Shown here piece by piece: positions 14,364 to 23,386 of a DNA stretch of 39,430 nucleotides. The notes under the pieces were generated by a model. The model had not been told where the DNA came from and did not search any database. It was given only the letters and a program-made list of their open reading frames with translations. Both the position numbers and the translations under genes were made by a program. The number at the start of each line of letters is the position of its first letter. The stretch's first letter is position 1. Source of the DNA: Lachnospiraceae bacterium (GTDB lineage: Bacteria > Bacillota > Clostridia > Lachnospirales > Lachnospiraceae); contig JAIECJ010000100.1 of the NCBI GenBank assembly GCA_029068555.1, positions 1 to 39,430 of the forward strand, read 5' to 3'.

Positions 14364-16328
14364 ATGCGCAAGGAAAATGCATCATTTAAGACAAAGTTCA
14401 TATCGGAGTCCGGAAGTTATCTGATCAACTCAGATTATTTTGCGTTCGTGGAGCTGAAGGATTATGCGTGCTACTGTATCGCGGACGGCATAGACAACGA
14501 CCAGCATGCGGAGAGTGCCAAGATGGCGGTCACGGAGCTGATTACAGCCTTCACGGAAAATCCCGGCATGTCCAAGGGAAAGTGTAAAAAGTATCTGAAT
14601 ATTGCCCACAAAGTGCTGCTGAAAGAGTCAAAGGAAATCCGGCTCGAGGTGAGCATGGTGGTCGTGCTGACCGATTACAAGAAATTCCGCTATGCCCATG
14701 CCGGAAATGCAAGGCTTATCGCCATCCGGAACGGTAATATTAAGTACCGCACCAAGGACACGTCACTCAGCCAGCGGATGGCGGACAATGAGGAAATCCC
14801 TATTGATCAGGTTGCAGGCCATGAGGAGCGTCATAACCTTTACAGCTATCTGGGACAGCCCGGAAGGTTTTCTCCGGTATTTTCCAAGAAGAAAAAGCTC
14901 GAGGACGGCGACATTATCTGCCTGCTGACCAGAGGAATCTGGGAATCAGTCGGGGATGCGGAAATACTCGATTCCATAGACGGTGCATCCGAGCCGGAGA
15001 CGGTATGTACCAATATGGAGGACATCGTGCTGAGCCATCAGCGCACCCTGCTTGAGAATTACACCATTGCCACCGTGTTTGTGGACAAGGTTTACAATAA
15101 TCCCAAGGCGGGCAAAATCAAGAAAGTTGTGAAGATTATCTCTACAGTGCTGGTAACCGTATTTATGATTTGCTTTGCAATATTTTTCATGAAATACCGG
15201 ACAAACAAAAGGAATGCCGAGCAGATGCTTACCCTGAAGGAGCGGGGAATTACATACCTGAACGAACTCAATTACGCCGCGGCTGACGGTCAGTTTGACG
15301 AGGCGGTGGAACTTGCGGACAAGATAAAGGCTGGGAAAAATTCCAAGATGAACACCGCAAAACAGACCGTGCTTGTGTATGATGCTGTGTCGGGCTACCT
15401 GACCGAGGCAGAGCAGGCAGTCTCCGAGGGCGAGTACAAAAAGGCGGCGAATAAGTACAGCGCCGCGCTTGGGAAATCGGAGGAATTAAAGAACGAGTAC
15501 GGTGAAAATACCGATTATGATAAGGCGATAGGAACATATAAAACATATGCAGAGAACATGAGGGATGGAACAGAGGCATTGTCAGCATACAATTACGATG
15601 CCGCCTCCGAGACGTTTGAAGCTGCAGCCAAGGCAGCAGACAGTATTGATGATACTGCAAAGAGGGATGTGGCAAATGACAACTTAAGGACAGTCAACGG
15701 GGAAAAAGCGATGCTTGACGCTGCATCATTTGAAAGCTCTGGACAGGCACTCATGGATCAGAAACTCTATGTACAGGCAAAGACAGAGTATCAGACAGCG
15801 CTGGAGCTATACCAGCTTGCCAAGGAAAACTACAATGTAGCAAACGCAGACAGCAGGATTTCACTGGTCAACATCAAACTTGACAACATAGAAGAAAATA
15901 TCAAGAAACAGACCACGCAGGAACTCGAAGCCGAGGCGGACAGCTATATCCAGAAAGGCAACGAGGCGCAGCACAGCGGCAAATTCGACGAGGCGGCGGA
16001 GTACTTTGCCACAGCAAAGCAAATCTATGCGCAGACTGGAAATGTAAGCCAGGCGATGAACGCAGGCTCCAAGCAGGAGGGCGCCCAGTACGGACCCGAC
16101 CAGCAGCAGGCTCTCCAGAGCGTCCTTGACGGAATGTCCTATATGGCATGCGGGGACTACGAGTCGGCAATTGACGAATTGAGCAATGCAAGGGATGCGT
16201 ACAATAATTTGGGAGATACGTCCAGCGCAACGGCAGTAGGGAACACAATCACTTCTCTGCAGCAGCTTCAGAAGGCGCTGTACAGTGAGGATAACACAGT
16301 GACAGACCCCGTGGATGTGACCAATTAA
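14364..16328 (+). CDS. Degenerate PP2C-like protein with membrane helix and TPR-like domain
   Basis: A 654-residue protein. Residues 1-240 have the PP2C fold: CIADGID (38-44) keeps the aspartate of the VADG motif and YAHAGNARL (110-118) replaces VGDSR. But the late metal sites are lost: LLTRGIW (188-193) stands where SDG is expected, and ENYTIATV (231-238) where DNxT is expected. A membrane helix (about 255-277) is followed by an external helical region (about 285-654) with TPR-like repeats (AADGQFDEAVELA; AAEYFATAKQIY; SAIDELSNARDAY). The layout mirrors the kinase at 545. It is probably a weak phosphatase or a pseudo-phosphatase that binds phosphoproteins. The following gene is the Hsp70-like ATPase. 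Confidence 0.75.
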   Translation: MRKENASFKTKFISESGSYLINSDYFAFVELKDYACYCIADGIDNDQHAESAKMAVTELITAFTENPGMSKGKCKKYLNIAHKVLLKESKEIRLEVSMVVVLTDYKKFRYAHAGNARLIAIRNGNIKYRTKDTSLSQRMADNEEIPIDQVAGHEERHNLYSYLGQPGRFSPVFSKKKKLEDGDIICLLTRGIWESVGDAEILDSIDGASEPETVCTNMEDIVLSHQRTLLENYTIATVFVDKVYNNPKAGKIKKVVKIISTVLVTVFMICFAIFFMKYRTNKRNAEQMLTLKERGITYLNELNYAAADGQFDEAVELADKIKAGKNSKMNTAKQTVLVYDAVSGYLTEAEQAVSEGEYKKAANKYSAALGKSEELKNEYGENTDYDKAIGTYKTYAENMRDGTEALSAYNYDAASETFEAAAKAADSIDDTAKRDVANDNLRTVNGEKAMLDAASFESSGQALMDQKLYVQAKTEYQTALELYQLAKENYNVANADSRISLVNIKLDNIEENIKKQTTQELEAEADSYIQKGNEAQHSGKFDEAAEYFATAKQIYAQTGNVSQAMNAGSKQEGAQYGPDQQQALQSVLDGMSYMACGDYESAIDELSNARDAYNNLGDTSSATAVGNTITSLQQLQKALYSEDNTVTDPVDVTN

Positions 16329-16340
16329 CATGCAAATCCA

Positions 16341-16398
16341 TCCAGTTAGAAATTGAAGTTGAGAACCATGCATTCCGCAACTTAAATTTTTAACTGGA
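16341..16398. repeat. Long near-perfect hairpin before the Hsp70-like gene
   Basis: A 21-nt arm (16341-16361) pairs with 16378-16398 with a single mismatch and one wobble around a 16-base loop. No T-run follows, so it is not a standard terminator. It lies 13 bases after the PP2C-like stop and about 30 bases before the ribosome site at GAGGAG. It may be an RNA processing or stability element that uncouples expression of the two genes. Confidence 0.65.
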
Positions 16399-16440
16399 TT
16401 GAGTACACCAGACACACAAAAACAGAAAAGAGGAGTTTTC

Positions 16441-19134
16441 ATGCCAAACAAACCGTCATACACATTACATTTGGACAACAGTCCGGTAAAGACCTACAGC
16501 AACACCTACAGGAGGAAAAACCTTGAGGAGATGACGACCTACCAGCTGCGCGACATCTGCACCAAGGAAAAGATTATCAAGGGCATCACTGACCCGCTCA
16601 ACAGGTATGAATTAATTGAGACCATACTCCGATACAGGGGCGAGCGGGAGGCGCTGCTCATCCGGCGCGAGACGGAGGGCGGCATGGACAGGCTGTCTAA
16701 TCTGCTGTTCCGGAAGATGGGGGCGTGCTTGCGGGACGAGGGAACCATCCACAACCCGGCAAGACTCGTCCTCTACAACGGGCTTGACCTCTCGCTGTAT
16801 GACAAGTATCAGGTAGGCATCGACAGGAGCAAACGAAACGACATCAGCAAGGTCGTCATAAACCACCTTGTGGAGTCCAATGTGCTGCTTGTCGGCGAGG
16901 ACAACGGAATCTGTACGATTTTGAATCTCGTAAGCGACGGTGCGGATCCAGAGGGATTTTTCCTTGAGAGGGACGGTTCACAGCCAATCAGGTTAAGCGA
17001 CCACAAGGCATACTATCTGATGTTTTTTGAAAAAAAAGAATCGGACATCCTCTATCGTGTCTACTATGATATCGACCAGAAACCGCTTGTCAGCCTCAAC
17101 TATTACCGCATACCGCTCGTAGACCTTGAAATCCGCGAGGTTGAAGACACGGACGCCATCCTGTCCATTGACTTTGGCACCACCAATACCACCGCAGGCA
17201 CATACCTTGACTACGGTTACATACAGAACCATGACAACAATGACCTCTTGAACCACCGCGTACAGCTTGACGCCGTCAATGAGGTCTACTTTTTAAATAA
17301 TGTCAAAAATGAGAAGAAATGGGTGCCGATGCTCCCGACCGTCGCGTGCGTGGCGGATTGCAGCGACAGGGACAACATTATATACCACTTCGGCTACGAG
17401 GCAAAAAAAGATACCCGCGTGAAATACTATGATGAGTCTTTCAGCATCTTCTATGAGATGAAACGATGGGTCGGGAGCTATGACCAGCTGCAGGAGGTTA
17501 CGGACAAGGAGGGGCATATCGCAAAGGTGGTCAGGGGAACCATCATCAGGGAGTATCTCCTGTATGTCATCAGGTGTGCCGAGCAGCGTTTCAAATGCCG
17601 GTTCAAAATACTCCACCTGACAAGCCCCGTAAAGCTCAAGCAGCAGTTTAACAGGATGTTCACGGAACTTCTTCCCGAGTATGAGATTGATGCGGTGCAC
17701 ATGCTTGACGAGGGGACAGCAGTCATTTATAACTCCATAAGCAGCCTGATTGAAAAGCAGCGGTATGAGGACGGCGCATTATATTCCGCGCTGATTATAG
17801 ACTGCGGGGGCGGCACGACAGACCTGTGTTCCAGCCAATTTACCATCAGCAATGACAGCGTGGCATACCGCGTGGACATAGAGACAACCTATGAGAATGG
17901 CGATACCAATTTCGGAGGCGACAACATCACGTACCGCATCATGCAGTATATCAAGATCATGTTTGCCAATTATTACAGCAAAAAGGAAATGGTGCACATT
18001 GATGACCTGATTACCGTGGCGAGCGAGGATATTTTCCGCTATGTGGACGAATTCGGAAAAGACGAGGTTTATGGGAAGCTCAACGAGGCATATGACGCGG
18101 CGGAGAAAATCATTCCCACGCGCTTTAAGCAGTACGAAAACCATACGAGGGACGAGTACTACATGGTTAAGAATAATTTCTACTTCCTGTTCGAGATAGC
18201 GGACAAGATGAAGAAGAAGTTCTATGCAAGCGAGGGAATTGTCAGGAACCGCTTCCAGTCAAATTATGAGAAGGAGGACGAGGACCTGCGCATCACCCGC
18301 ATAGACCGCTGGAACCTTGTGGTGTGTGAGAATGGGCAGCTTGTATACAACCACACCTTTCCGGATGTGGTATTCAACATCAAGGAAATCGAGCTTCTGC
18401 TGAAGGCGGACATATACAGCATTATCAACAAGTTCCTGCTGGAATTCTACACGAACAGGACACTGGACGCTTACTCCATGATTAAGCTGACGGGACAATC
18501 CTGCCGCATAGACATATTCAGGGAGGCGTTAAAGGAATTTGTGCCCGGAAAGAGCATCGAGTTCAAGCAGCAGACCAGGGATAACAGCAAAAACAGTATC
18601 ATAGAGTTGAAGCTTGCATGTGTCAGGGGGGCAATCCAGTACGTAAATGCCAAGAAGCTTGGCTTTGCCGACGTGAACCTGCGCTACACCATGCCCGCCA
18701 TCCCATACTCCATCAGCGGCATGACCCACGACGGCCACGAGGTAATGCTAATCTACAGCCTTGACCGCCAGCAGACTTACGGGCACCTGTCCAGAAACAG
18801 GAACATTGCTCACCTGGAACTGATGCTCAAGGACGGGGACGGCATCCTGAAATACCGTTATTCCTACCACAACAGGAAAGAACAGTACAGGAAGAAGACG
18901 TATGAGGAAATCGTGGAGAAATATGACAAATATACCGAGTGCCTGCCGCAGGATGAGATGGACATCATAGAGGATGACGAGGTAAAGTTCTTCGTATTTG
19001 CGGCAAAGGACCAGTGGGGATTTTTCCTCGTGCCCATCATGCGTACTGACTCCGAGCTGTATCTTGGCTGCGACCAGTTCTTTGCGTTTGAGAATGAGAA
19101 GTGGGAGATGAGCTTTTTTGACGGGACGAAGTAG
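16441..19134 (+). CDS. Large Hsp70/actin-fold ATPase with SAP-like N-terminus
   Basis: An 897-residue protein; ATG 16441 is placed behind AGAGGAG, rather than the upstream TTG 16399 inside the hairpin arm. Residues 28-66 form a SAP-like helix-extended-helix segment (TTYQLRDICTKEKI...ELIETILRYRG). The ATPase part has phosphate-1 loop IDFGTTNTTAG (243-253) and phosphate-2 loop IDCGGGTTDL (453-462), typical of Hsp70 and actin-fold proteins. Spacing between these loops is larger than in DnaK, and the standard substrate domain is not evident. The next gene is a sheath paralogue and a J-domain protein lies upstream in the cluster. I infer a dedicated chaperone-like ATPase for particle assembly or recycling. 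No ClpV is present in the window. Confidence 0.8.
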   Translation: MPNKPSYTLHLDNSPVKTYSNTYRRKNLEEMTTYQLRDICTKEKIIKGITDPLNRYELIETILRYRGEREALLIRRETEGGMDRLSNLLFRKMGACLRDEGTIHNPARLVLYNGLDLSLYDKYQVGIDRSKRNDISKVVINHLVESNVLLVGEDNGICTILNLVSDGADPEGFFLERDGSQPIRLSDHKAYYLMFFEKKESDILYRVYYDIDQKPLVSLNYYRIPLVDLEIREVEDTDAILSIDFGTTNTTAGTYLDYGYIQNHDNNDLLNHRVQLDAVNEVYFLNNVKNEKKWVPMLPTVACVADCSDRDNIIYHFGYEAKKDTRVKYYDESFSIFYEMKRWVGSYDQLQEVTDKEGHIAKVVRGTIIREYLLYVIRCAEQRFKCRFKILHLTSPVKLKQQFNRMFTELLPEYEIDAVHMLDEGTAVIYNSISSLIEKQRYEDGALYSALIIDCGGGTTDLCSSQFTISNDSVAYRVDIETTYENGDTNFGGDNITYRIMQYIKIMFANYYSKKEMVHIDDLITVASEDIFRYVDEFGKDEVYGKLNEAYDAAEKIIPTRFKQYENHTRDEYYMVKNNFYFLFEIADKMKKKFYASEGIVRNRFQSNYEKEDEDLRITRIDRWNLVVCENGQLVYNHTFPDVVFNIKEIELLLKADIYSIINKFLLEFYTNRTLDAYSMIKLTGQSCRIDIFREALKEFVPGKSIEFKQQTRDNSKNSIIELKLACVRGAIQYVNAKKLGFADVNLRYTMPAIPYSISGMTHDGHEVMLIYSLDRQQTYGHLSRNRNIAHLELMLKDGDGILKYRYSYHNRKEQYRKKTYEEIVEKYDKYTECLPQDEMDIIEDDEVKFFVFAAKDQWGFFLVPIMRTDSELYLGCDQFFAFENEKWEMSFFDGTK

Positions 19135-19164
19135 CAGGGGATGCAAGGGAGAGAAAGGATAAAG

Positions 19165-21189
19165 ATGGAACAGACGAACAGAACGATTTTATTTGAGGAG
19201 TTGAATCCGGAAAAAGTAAATTTATTGAGTTTTATTACAAATGACACTGTAGAGGGTGTCAGTGATGATGAACTGGCGGAGATGCATAGTATCCTTGAAG
19301 TAAGTTCCTTTGAAGACGCCTTGGAAAAGTTTCAGCCTGTGTTATATATTGCGATGGATGCGGTGCAAAAGAAGGCACTATGCACAAAAAGAATGGCAGC
19401 GGCTGAAACCTTCAGGGAAATAATCCCTGTAAGGTTTGACAGGACAAATAAATTACTGCAATTATTTACATGTACATTGTCAAAGATGAAAGGTAAAGGT
19501 GTGATGTGCTCTGCCAAAAATATAGCACATACAATGTTTTCCTTGCCGGATTCCAGGGAATTTAAGAAGAACGCAAATAAAGTAATCAGATATATCATCA
19601 GTGAGAAAGATGATGATGCAGAAAAAGAATTGCGGCGCATGCTAAGTGTATACGATAATAGTATTTTTTTAATTCAGATCTTTATTGCTGAGATGCAGAA
19701 GCTGTATGAAAATGATAACATGCAGAGTGATGATAAGGTAATTGTATTGGAGGACAAGGAGGAAATGCAGGTTCGTGTATTACGGTGTTCGGAGTACTTT
19801 TATCTTTGTAATATGAAGCTGGGTGAGGAAGACAAAAGAAAAGTAAACCAGTTTATTGAAAAATTTATAACGGTTGGGACAGTATATAATCCTGAAATAT
19901 GGAAAACGCTGTTTTGTGTGTTTGAAGAAGATACAGACCAGCATCTTCTGAAATTATATGAGGAATACACTGCATTCTATAAGGAAATCATTACAGAATT
20001 TTGGAGTAAATGCTCTGATTTGCTGGAGACACTGCTGGGAATCTATGCATTTTTTAACCAGTATGATGCGCAGGAAAAAATAATGCCACCTAAGCTGGTT
20101 GTTGCCAACTTATTGCCCGAGTCAATCATTGACATCCGAAACCGCAGGAAACTGTTTACCTATCTGACAAGCACGAACCAGAAAAGTTATCAGGAAACTG
20201 TTATTTGGTATGCAGTGATTCCCAGACTGAAGTGGGGTGACGTGAATGATTCCGAGAACATAAGGGAACGATTTGCGGGAAATGACAAACAGGTGGAAAA
20301 AGACAGTAATAGCGTACGAAGTGTGCATGTCCTGGCAAACATCCTTGCAGAGTATCAGATACAGTCATTTATCTGTCCGGTAATAACGGATAAGGCGACA
20401 AACCGCTATATGGCGGTAAAAGGGATAGAGGAATGGACTTCTTACCAGACGAATTATGCAGACAGGGAGCATGCGAAATATATATACCCGTGTATCCCAA
20501 ACTTTACGCTGATTCCTGCGGAGCATGCTGCGATTGATATTGCAAAAAAGCTTTCCATTTCTGAATGGGGAGAAGTCAGTGTAAGCGAGACAGTTATAAA
20601 AGTATGGTTAAAGACAATTGGAATTGGGGCCGCATATGTGGCGGCAGGCTTGCTTGCGGCGTGTCAATGTCCAGGCTACTTAAAAATGCATCATAAACAA
20701 AATGTGAATGATAAGATACCAGGAGTGGGATATAAAATACTGTCCAACAATTATGCACAAAAGACATATGCATCATTGAAAATGGATATTTTACGATATG
20801 AGACAGAGGTTATGGAAATTTTGGAAAGAAGAAAATCAGGTATCATATTTATGCCATACATAGATGGTTCAACAGTATTCTCAGATTACGCTGCCTCACG
20901 GCTATATGGGCAAAAGGATACCTTTTCAGACATACAGACATTAACATACATGGAAAGAAAAATACGGTATGAGACACAGGATTTCAAAAGCGAACTTATC
21001 AAACAATTTTTCCAAAACCGGCTAGGGAGCATAAGACAAAGCTGGTCAGAGAATATCAATATGGTAAATGGATTACTTAAAAAAGGTGAGCGTTTAGCGT
21101 TTTCGATAGATGAAAAAAATGGAAAATGTACTTTTGAGGTTTCTTTTGAAGAAAATAAAAAACAACAGGTTGTGAAACTGAATCAGTAA
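19165..21189 (+). CDS. Contractile sheath paralogue 2 (TssB-TssC-like fusion)
   Basis: A 674-residue paralogue of the protein at 6932. I place the start at ATG 19165, behind AGGGAGAGAAAGG, because it lines up the conserved EQTNRTILFEELNPEK start with the other copies; ATG 19141 would add eight residues. The TssB-like segment SFEDALEKFQPVLY is at 48-61, and the segment AAYVAAGLLAACQCPGYL near 490 matches AAYIAAGIVAAYQCPDYL of copy 1. It is shorter mainly in the linker. It is likely a minor sheath or baseplate-proximal sheath protein, as Afp/PVC particles carry three sheath paralogues. It heads a small group with the genes at 21216 and 22006. Confidence 0.72.
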   Translation: MEQTNRTILFEELNPEKVNLLSFITNDTVEGVSDDELAEMHSILEVSSFEDALEKFQPVLYIAMDAVQKKALCTKRMAAAETFREIIPVRFDRTNKLLQLFTCTLSKMKGKGVMCSAKNIAHTMFSLPDSREFKKNANKVIRYIISEKDDDAEKELRRMLSVYDNSIFLIQIFIAEMQKLYENDNMQSDDKVIVLEDKEEMQVRVLRCSEYFYLCNMKLGEEDKRKVNQFIEKFITVGTVYNPEIWKTLFCVFEEDTDQHLLKLYEEYTAFYKEIITEFWSKCSDLLETLLGIYAFFNQYDAQEKIMPPKLVVANLLPESIIDIRNRRKLFTYLTSTNQKSYQETVIWYAVIPRLKWGDVNDSENIRERFAGNDKQVEKDSNSVRSVHVLANILAEYQIQSFICPVITDKATNRYMAVKGIEEWTSYQTNYADREHAKYIYPCIPNFTLIPAEHAAIDIAKKLSISEWGEVSVSETVIKVWLKTIGIGAAYVAAGLLAACQCPGYLKMHHKQNVNDKIPGVGYKILSNNYAQKTYASLKMDILRYETEVMEILERRKSGIIFMPYIDGSTVFSDYAASRLYGQKDTFSDIQTLTYMERKIRYETQDFKSELIKQFFQNRLGSIRQSWSENINMVNGLLKKGERLAFSIDEKNGKCTFEVSFEENKKQQVVKLNQ

Positions 21190-21215
21190 ACGTTTTATAC
21201 AGACGGAGGTTGATA

Positions 21216-21995
21216 ATGAACATACAGAGATTACCGATTTTTAAAAGTGGAAATATATTAAAACAGGAAATGATGGAATCGCTGAAGCAGTATATGGTTG
21301 ATTATACCATACTCAAATATAGCGGGTATTCTGATGGCATACTCAGAGGCTGCAATATAACAGTATCAGATAACAGAATTGTTTTACACAGCGGCATATT
21401 AATACTTGGAGGAATGCCGTTCTATATAAAAGATACCTTATCAATAATGTCTAAACCAACAAATACCGTCAAGGCGTTAATAGTGAAAGCAGGTGAAGTA
21501 GAGTACGAAAGATGTTTTGAATCGAAAAGGATAGAACTTCTAATGGTTGATGTGGAAGAAATCAACCATACTGATATTGAAATATGTAAATTCAGATTAC
21601 AGCAAGGGGCAAAGCTAAGATATCAGTATAGGGATTTGGAAGATATGAATACTGAGTTTGATACCATTTGCCTTGTGCGTTCGCAATGGGCAGCTTTTGG
21701 CGGAAATAGTTTATCTTATTTTATTTTACATCAGTTTGCTACAGATATGTTGAAAACAAACGGAGTGACACAGGAGGACAGACAATTTATAGGGCAGATA
21801 TTTGCAGCCAATGGGGAATCGCTTTCTTCGGAATGTATCAACAGCTATACGGCAGGCAAAATGAACAGGCCTTATGAGGAAAGAAAAGTGGATGAGATGT
21901 ACGCAGATTTACTTCAGGTTTTGAAGATGGCGAAAACCGGAAAAAGGGGAATGGCGGTACGTGACATGAAGGAACGAAGGCTTATCGTGGATTGA
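21216..21995 (+). CDS. Baseplate-candidate protein, copy A
   Basis: A 259-residue protein starting at ATG 21216, six bases after CGGAGG; TTG 21210 overlaps the ribosome site and is unlikely. It is a paralogue of the protein at 30101: both begin with R(L/M)PIF(K/S).G..L.Q(E/D)M, share a YSDGIL/YTNGII segment with repeated strand-turn units, a DMNTEFDT/DMDTEYDT block, and end (R)(K/R)L(L/I)VD. I do not recognise a named family; the beta-rich start resembles phage baseplate or tail-tip proteins in general. Its place directly after a sheath paralogue in both copies points to a structural part of the injection particle. Confidence 0.6.
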   Translation: MNIQRLPIFKSGNILKQEMMESLKQYMVDYTILKYSGYSDGILRGCNITVSDNRIVLHSGILILGGMPFYIKDTLSIMSKPTNTVKALIVKAGEVEYERCFESKRIELLMVDVEEINHTDIEICKFRLQQGAKLRYQYRDLEDMNTEFDTICLVRSQWAAFGGNSLSYFILHQFATDMLKTNGVTQEDRQFIGQIFAANGESLSSECINSYTAGKMNRPYEERKVDEMYADLLQVLKMAKTGKRGMAVRDMKERRLIVD

Positions 21996-22005
21996 GGTGG
22001 AGAAA

Positions 22006-22182
22006 ATGACGACTGGACTGTTTGAAAAAGGGTTTGACATGGAAAGCTTTATTGAAAAGCGGCTGTTGGAAATAGATAATCTTGATGGCAGAAAGTCCGC
22101 AAGGCTGTTGATGGAGGAGGTTTTCCGGCAGATATATAGATACACACAAGAGGAGTACAATAAACTGCAAAAAGTGAACTAA
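22006..22182 (+). pseudogene. 5' stump of a baseplate-candidate gene
   Basis: A 58-codon frame from ATG 22006 behind GAGGTGGAG. It aligns with the first 57 residues of the 421-residue protein at 28115: FEKGFDMESFIEKRLLEID here against FEDGFDYKKYIDERLLEID there. It stops at 22180-22182, exactly where the scar repeat of the second island begins. I read it as the remaining 5' end of a duplicate gene cut by insertion or deletion at the island edge. It might still yield a small helical protein, since its ribosome site is intact. Confidence 0.7.
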
Positions 22183-22196
22183 CTTGTTATTATGGT
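22182..22196 (+). repeat. Scar repeat shared by both islands, copy 2
   Basis: Identical over 15 bases to 13020-13034 and directly abutting the stop codon of the truncated gene. In the matching frame it reads TCYYGGIIKVSE, against TCYYGRGIKVIY in copy 1, until a TAG. It marks the left boundary of the second island. Confidence 0.6.
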
Positions 22197-22299
22197 GGAA
22201 TCATCAAGGTTTCAGAAGTCAAAAGTAATCCAGATTCTGAATAGAATTATAGCAATGGTTACTTGCTAAATCTGAGATTAGGATATATTGGGTGATAGT

Positions 22300-22836
22300 A
22301 TGAAGAAAATTAATTGTATATATTACATTATTTTAAGTGTAATGATGTGTGCAATGATAATATTCATGAAAGAAATAATAATGACGATTGGATTAGGCTA
22401 TATGATAATTAGTCCGCTTTATACACTCTATTTTTTGTTTTCTCAGAATATTATTTATGCAGTAGTGAAAAAGAAAGGGGTAAAGGATAACTTTTGCATT
22501 ACGCATCAGTACAAGTTCGAATGGTCAATGTTTTGGATAGATGCACAGCATAATGAACTGGCATGTTTATGTATGTTCAATCCCTTTAAAGTGCAATATG
22601 TGTCACTGAGCCATGTACACGATGCAGACATAAAAGTACGATATTTTAGTCATAAGGAGTATATTTCATATCTGAGTTTCCGTTTATATGTTGATGGAAG
22701 GAGACATTCATTTCGTATAAAGACAAGCGGAAGATACCAGCGTGCATGGATAGGGACAGATACATATGGGAAGGAACTGATTCAAGAAGTACAGGAATTT
22801 GCGGATATACTCAATAAAAGGCGGAAATCAATGTAG
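22300..22836 (+). CDS. Small membrane protein, orphan-immunity-like family, copy 2
   Basis: A 178-residue protein. I chose ATG 22300 (MKKINCIYY) over TTG 22288, since the paralogue at 22853 also begins MKKINYFY. Two membrane helices lie within residues 7-55. The family signature follows: GVKDNFCITH, MFWIDAQHNELACLCMFNPF and VQYVSL, close to the copies at 13085 and 22853. It lies at the left end of the second island, 117 bases after the truncated baseplate-candidate gene. It is probably an immunity protein kept after loss of its toxin; this is inference from context. Confidence 0.6.
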   Translation: MKKINCIYYIILSVMMCAMIIFMKEIIMTIGLGYMIISPLYTLYFLFSQNIIYAVVKKKGVKDNFCITHQYKFEWSMFWIDAQHNELACLCMFNPFKVQYVSLSHVHDADIKVRYFSHKEYISYLSFRLYVDGRRHSFRIKTSGRYQRAWIGTDTYGKELIQEVQEFADILNKRRKSM

Positions 22837-22852
22837 CCGGAATGGAGGGAAC

Positions 22853-23377
22853 ATGAAGAAGATTAATTACTTTTATCTTATATGCACGACATTTATGTTT
22901 TGGGCAGTAGTGGATGGACCGTTATGCATTTTTTCATATTGTCCGGGGTGGCTGGTATTGGTACTTCTTTTGTTTTATGTGGTCTTGTATCTTATGGGGA
23001 TGCCTCTTATCTATGTCATAAATAAAAGAAGAGGAGTAAAGAATGGTTTTATAACTTCATATCGTATGGAAGCACAGTGGACGACAATCTGGATTGATTG
23101 CGCTGGTAAAGAACTGGCATATTTATGCATGTTTAATCCACTCACAATACATTATCTGCCACTTCATTTTATTGATAATGCAAAGGTAGAGGTGTATTAC
23201 TCAAAGGACAAAGCGTATATTGATCATGTGAATTGTAGTTTTTGTATTAATAATAAACAGAATAGAATTCGAGTTGCCACGAGAGGAGGGTATGATCTTA
23301 TCGAGGCAGAAACAAGAGGAAAAGATCTTATAAATATGTCACAGCAGTTTGTGGATATACTGAACAGGGATTGGTAG
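22853..23377 (+). CDS. Small membrane protein, orphan-immunity-like family, copy 3
   Basis: A 174-residue protein starting at ATG 22853 behind GGAATGGAGGGA; the longer frame from 22799 overlaps copy 2 and is unlikely. It shares the two N-terminal membrane helices and the signature RGVKNGFITSY, TIWIDCAGKELAYLCMFNPL and IHYLPL. It is 16 bases after copy 2, so the pair is a tandem duplication in one transcript. Directly downstream is a broken RHS/toxin end (23387-23703), consistent with an immunity role. Confidence 0.6.
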   Translation: MKKINYFYLICTTFMFWAVVDGPLCIFSYCPGWLVLVLLLFYVVLYLMGMPLIYVINKRRGVKNGFITSYRMEAQWTTIWIDCAGKELAYLCMFNPLTIHYLPLHFIDNAKVEVYYSKDKAYIDHVNCSFCINNKQNRIRVATRGGYDLIEAETRGKDLINMSQQFVDILNRDW

Positions 23378-23386
23378 GGAAAGAGT

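Noticed and set aside
16441-19134. DnaK housekeeping chaperone
   Set aside because: The phosphate loops fit Hsp70, but the long N-terminal part, wide loop spacing and lack of an evident DnaK substrate domain make it a specialised relative.
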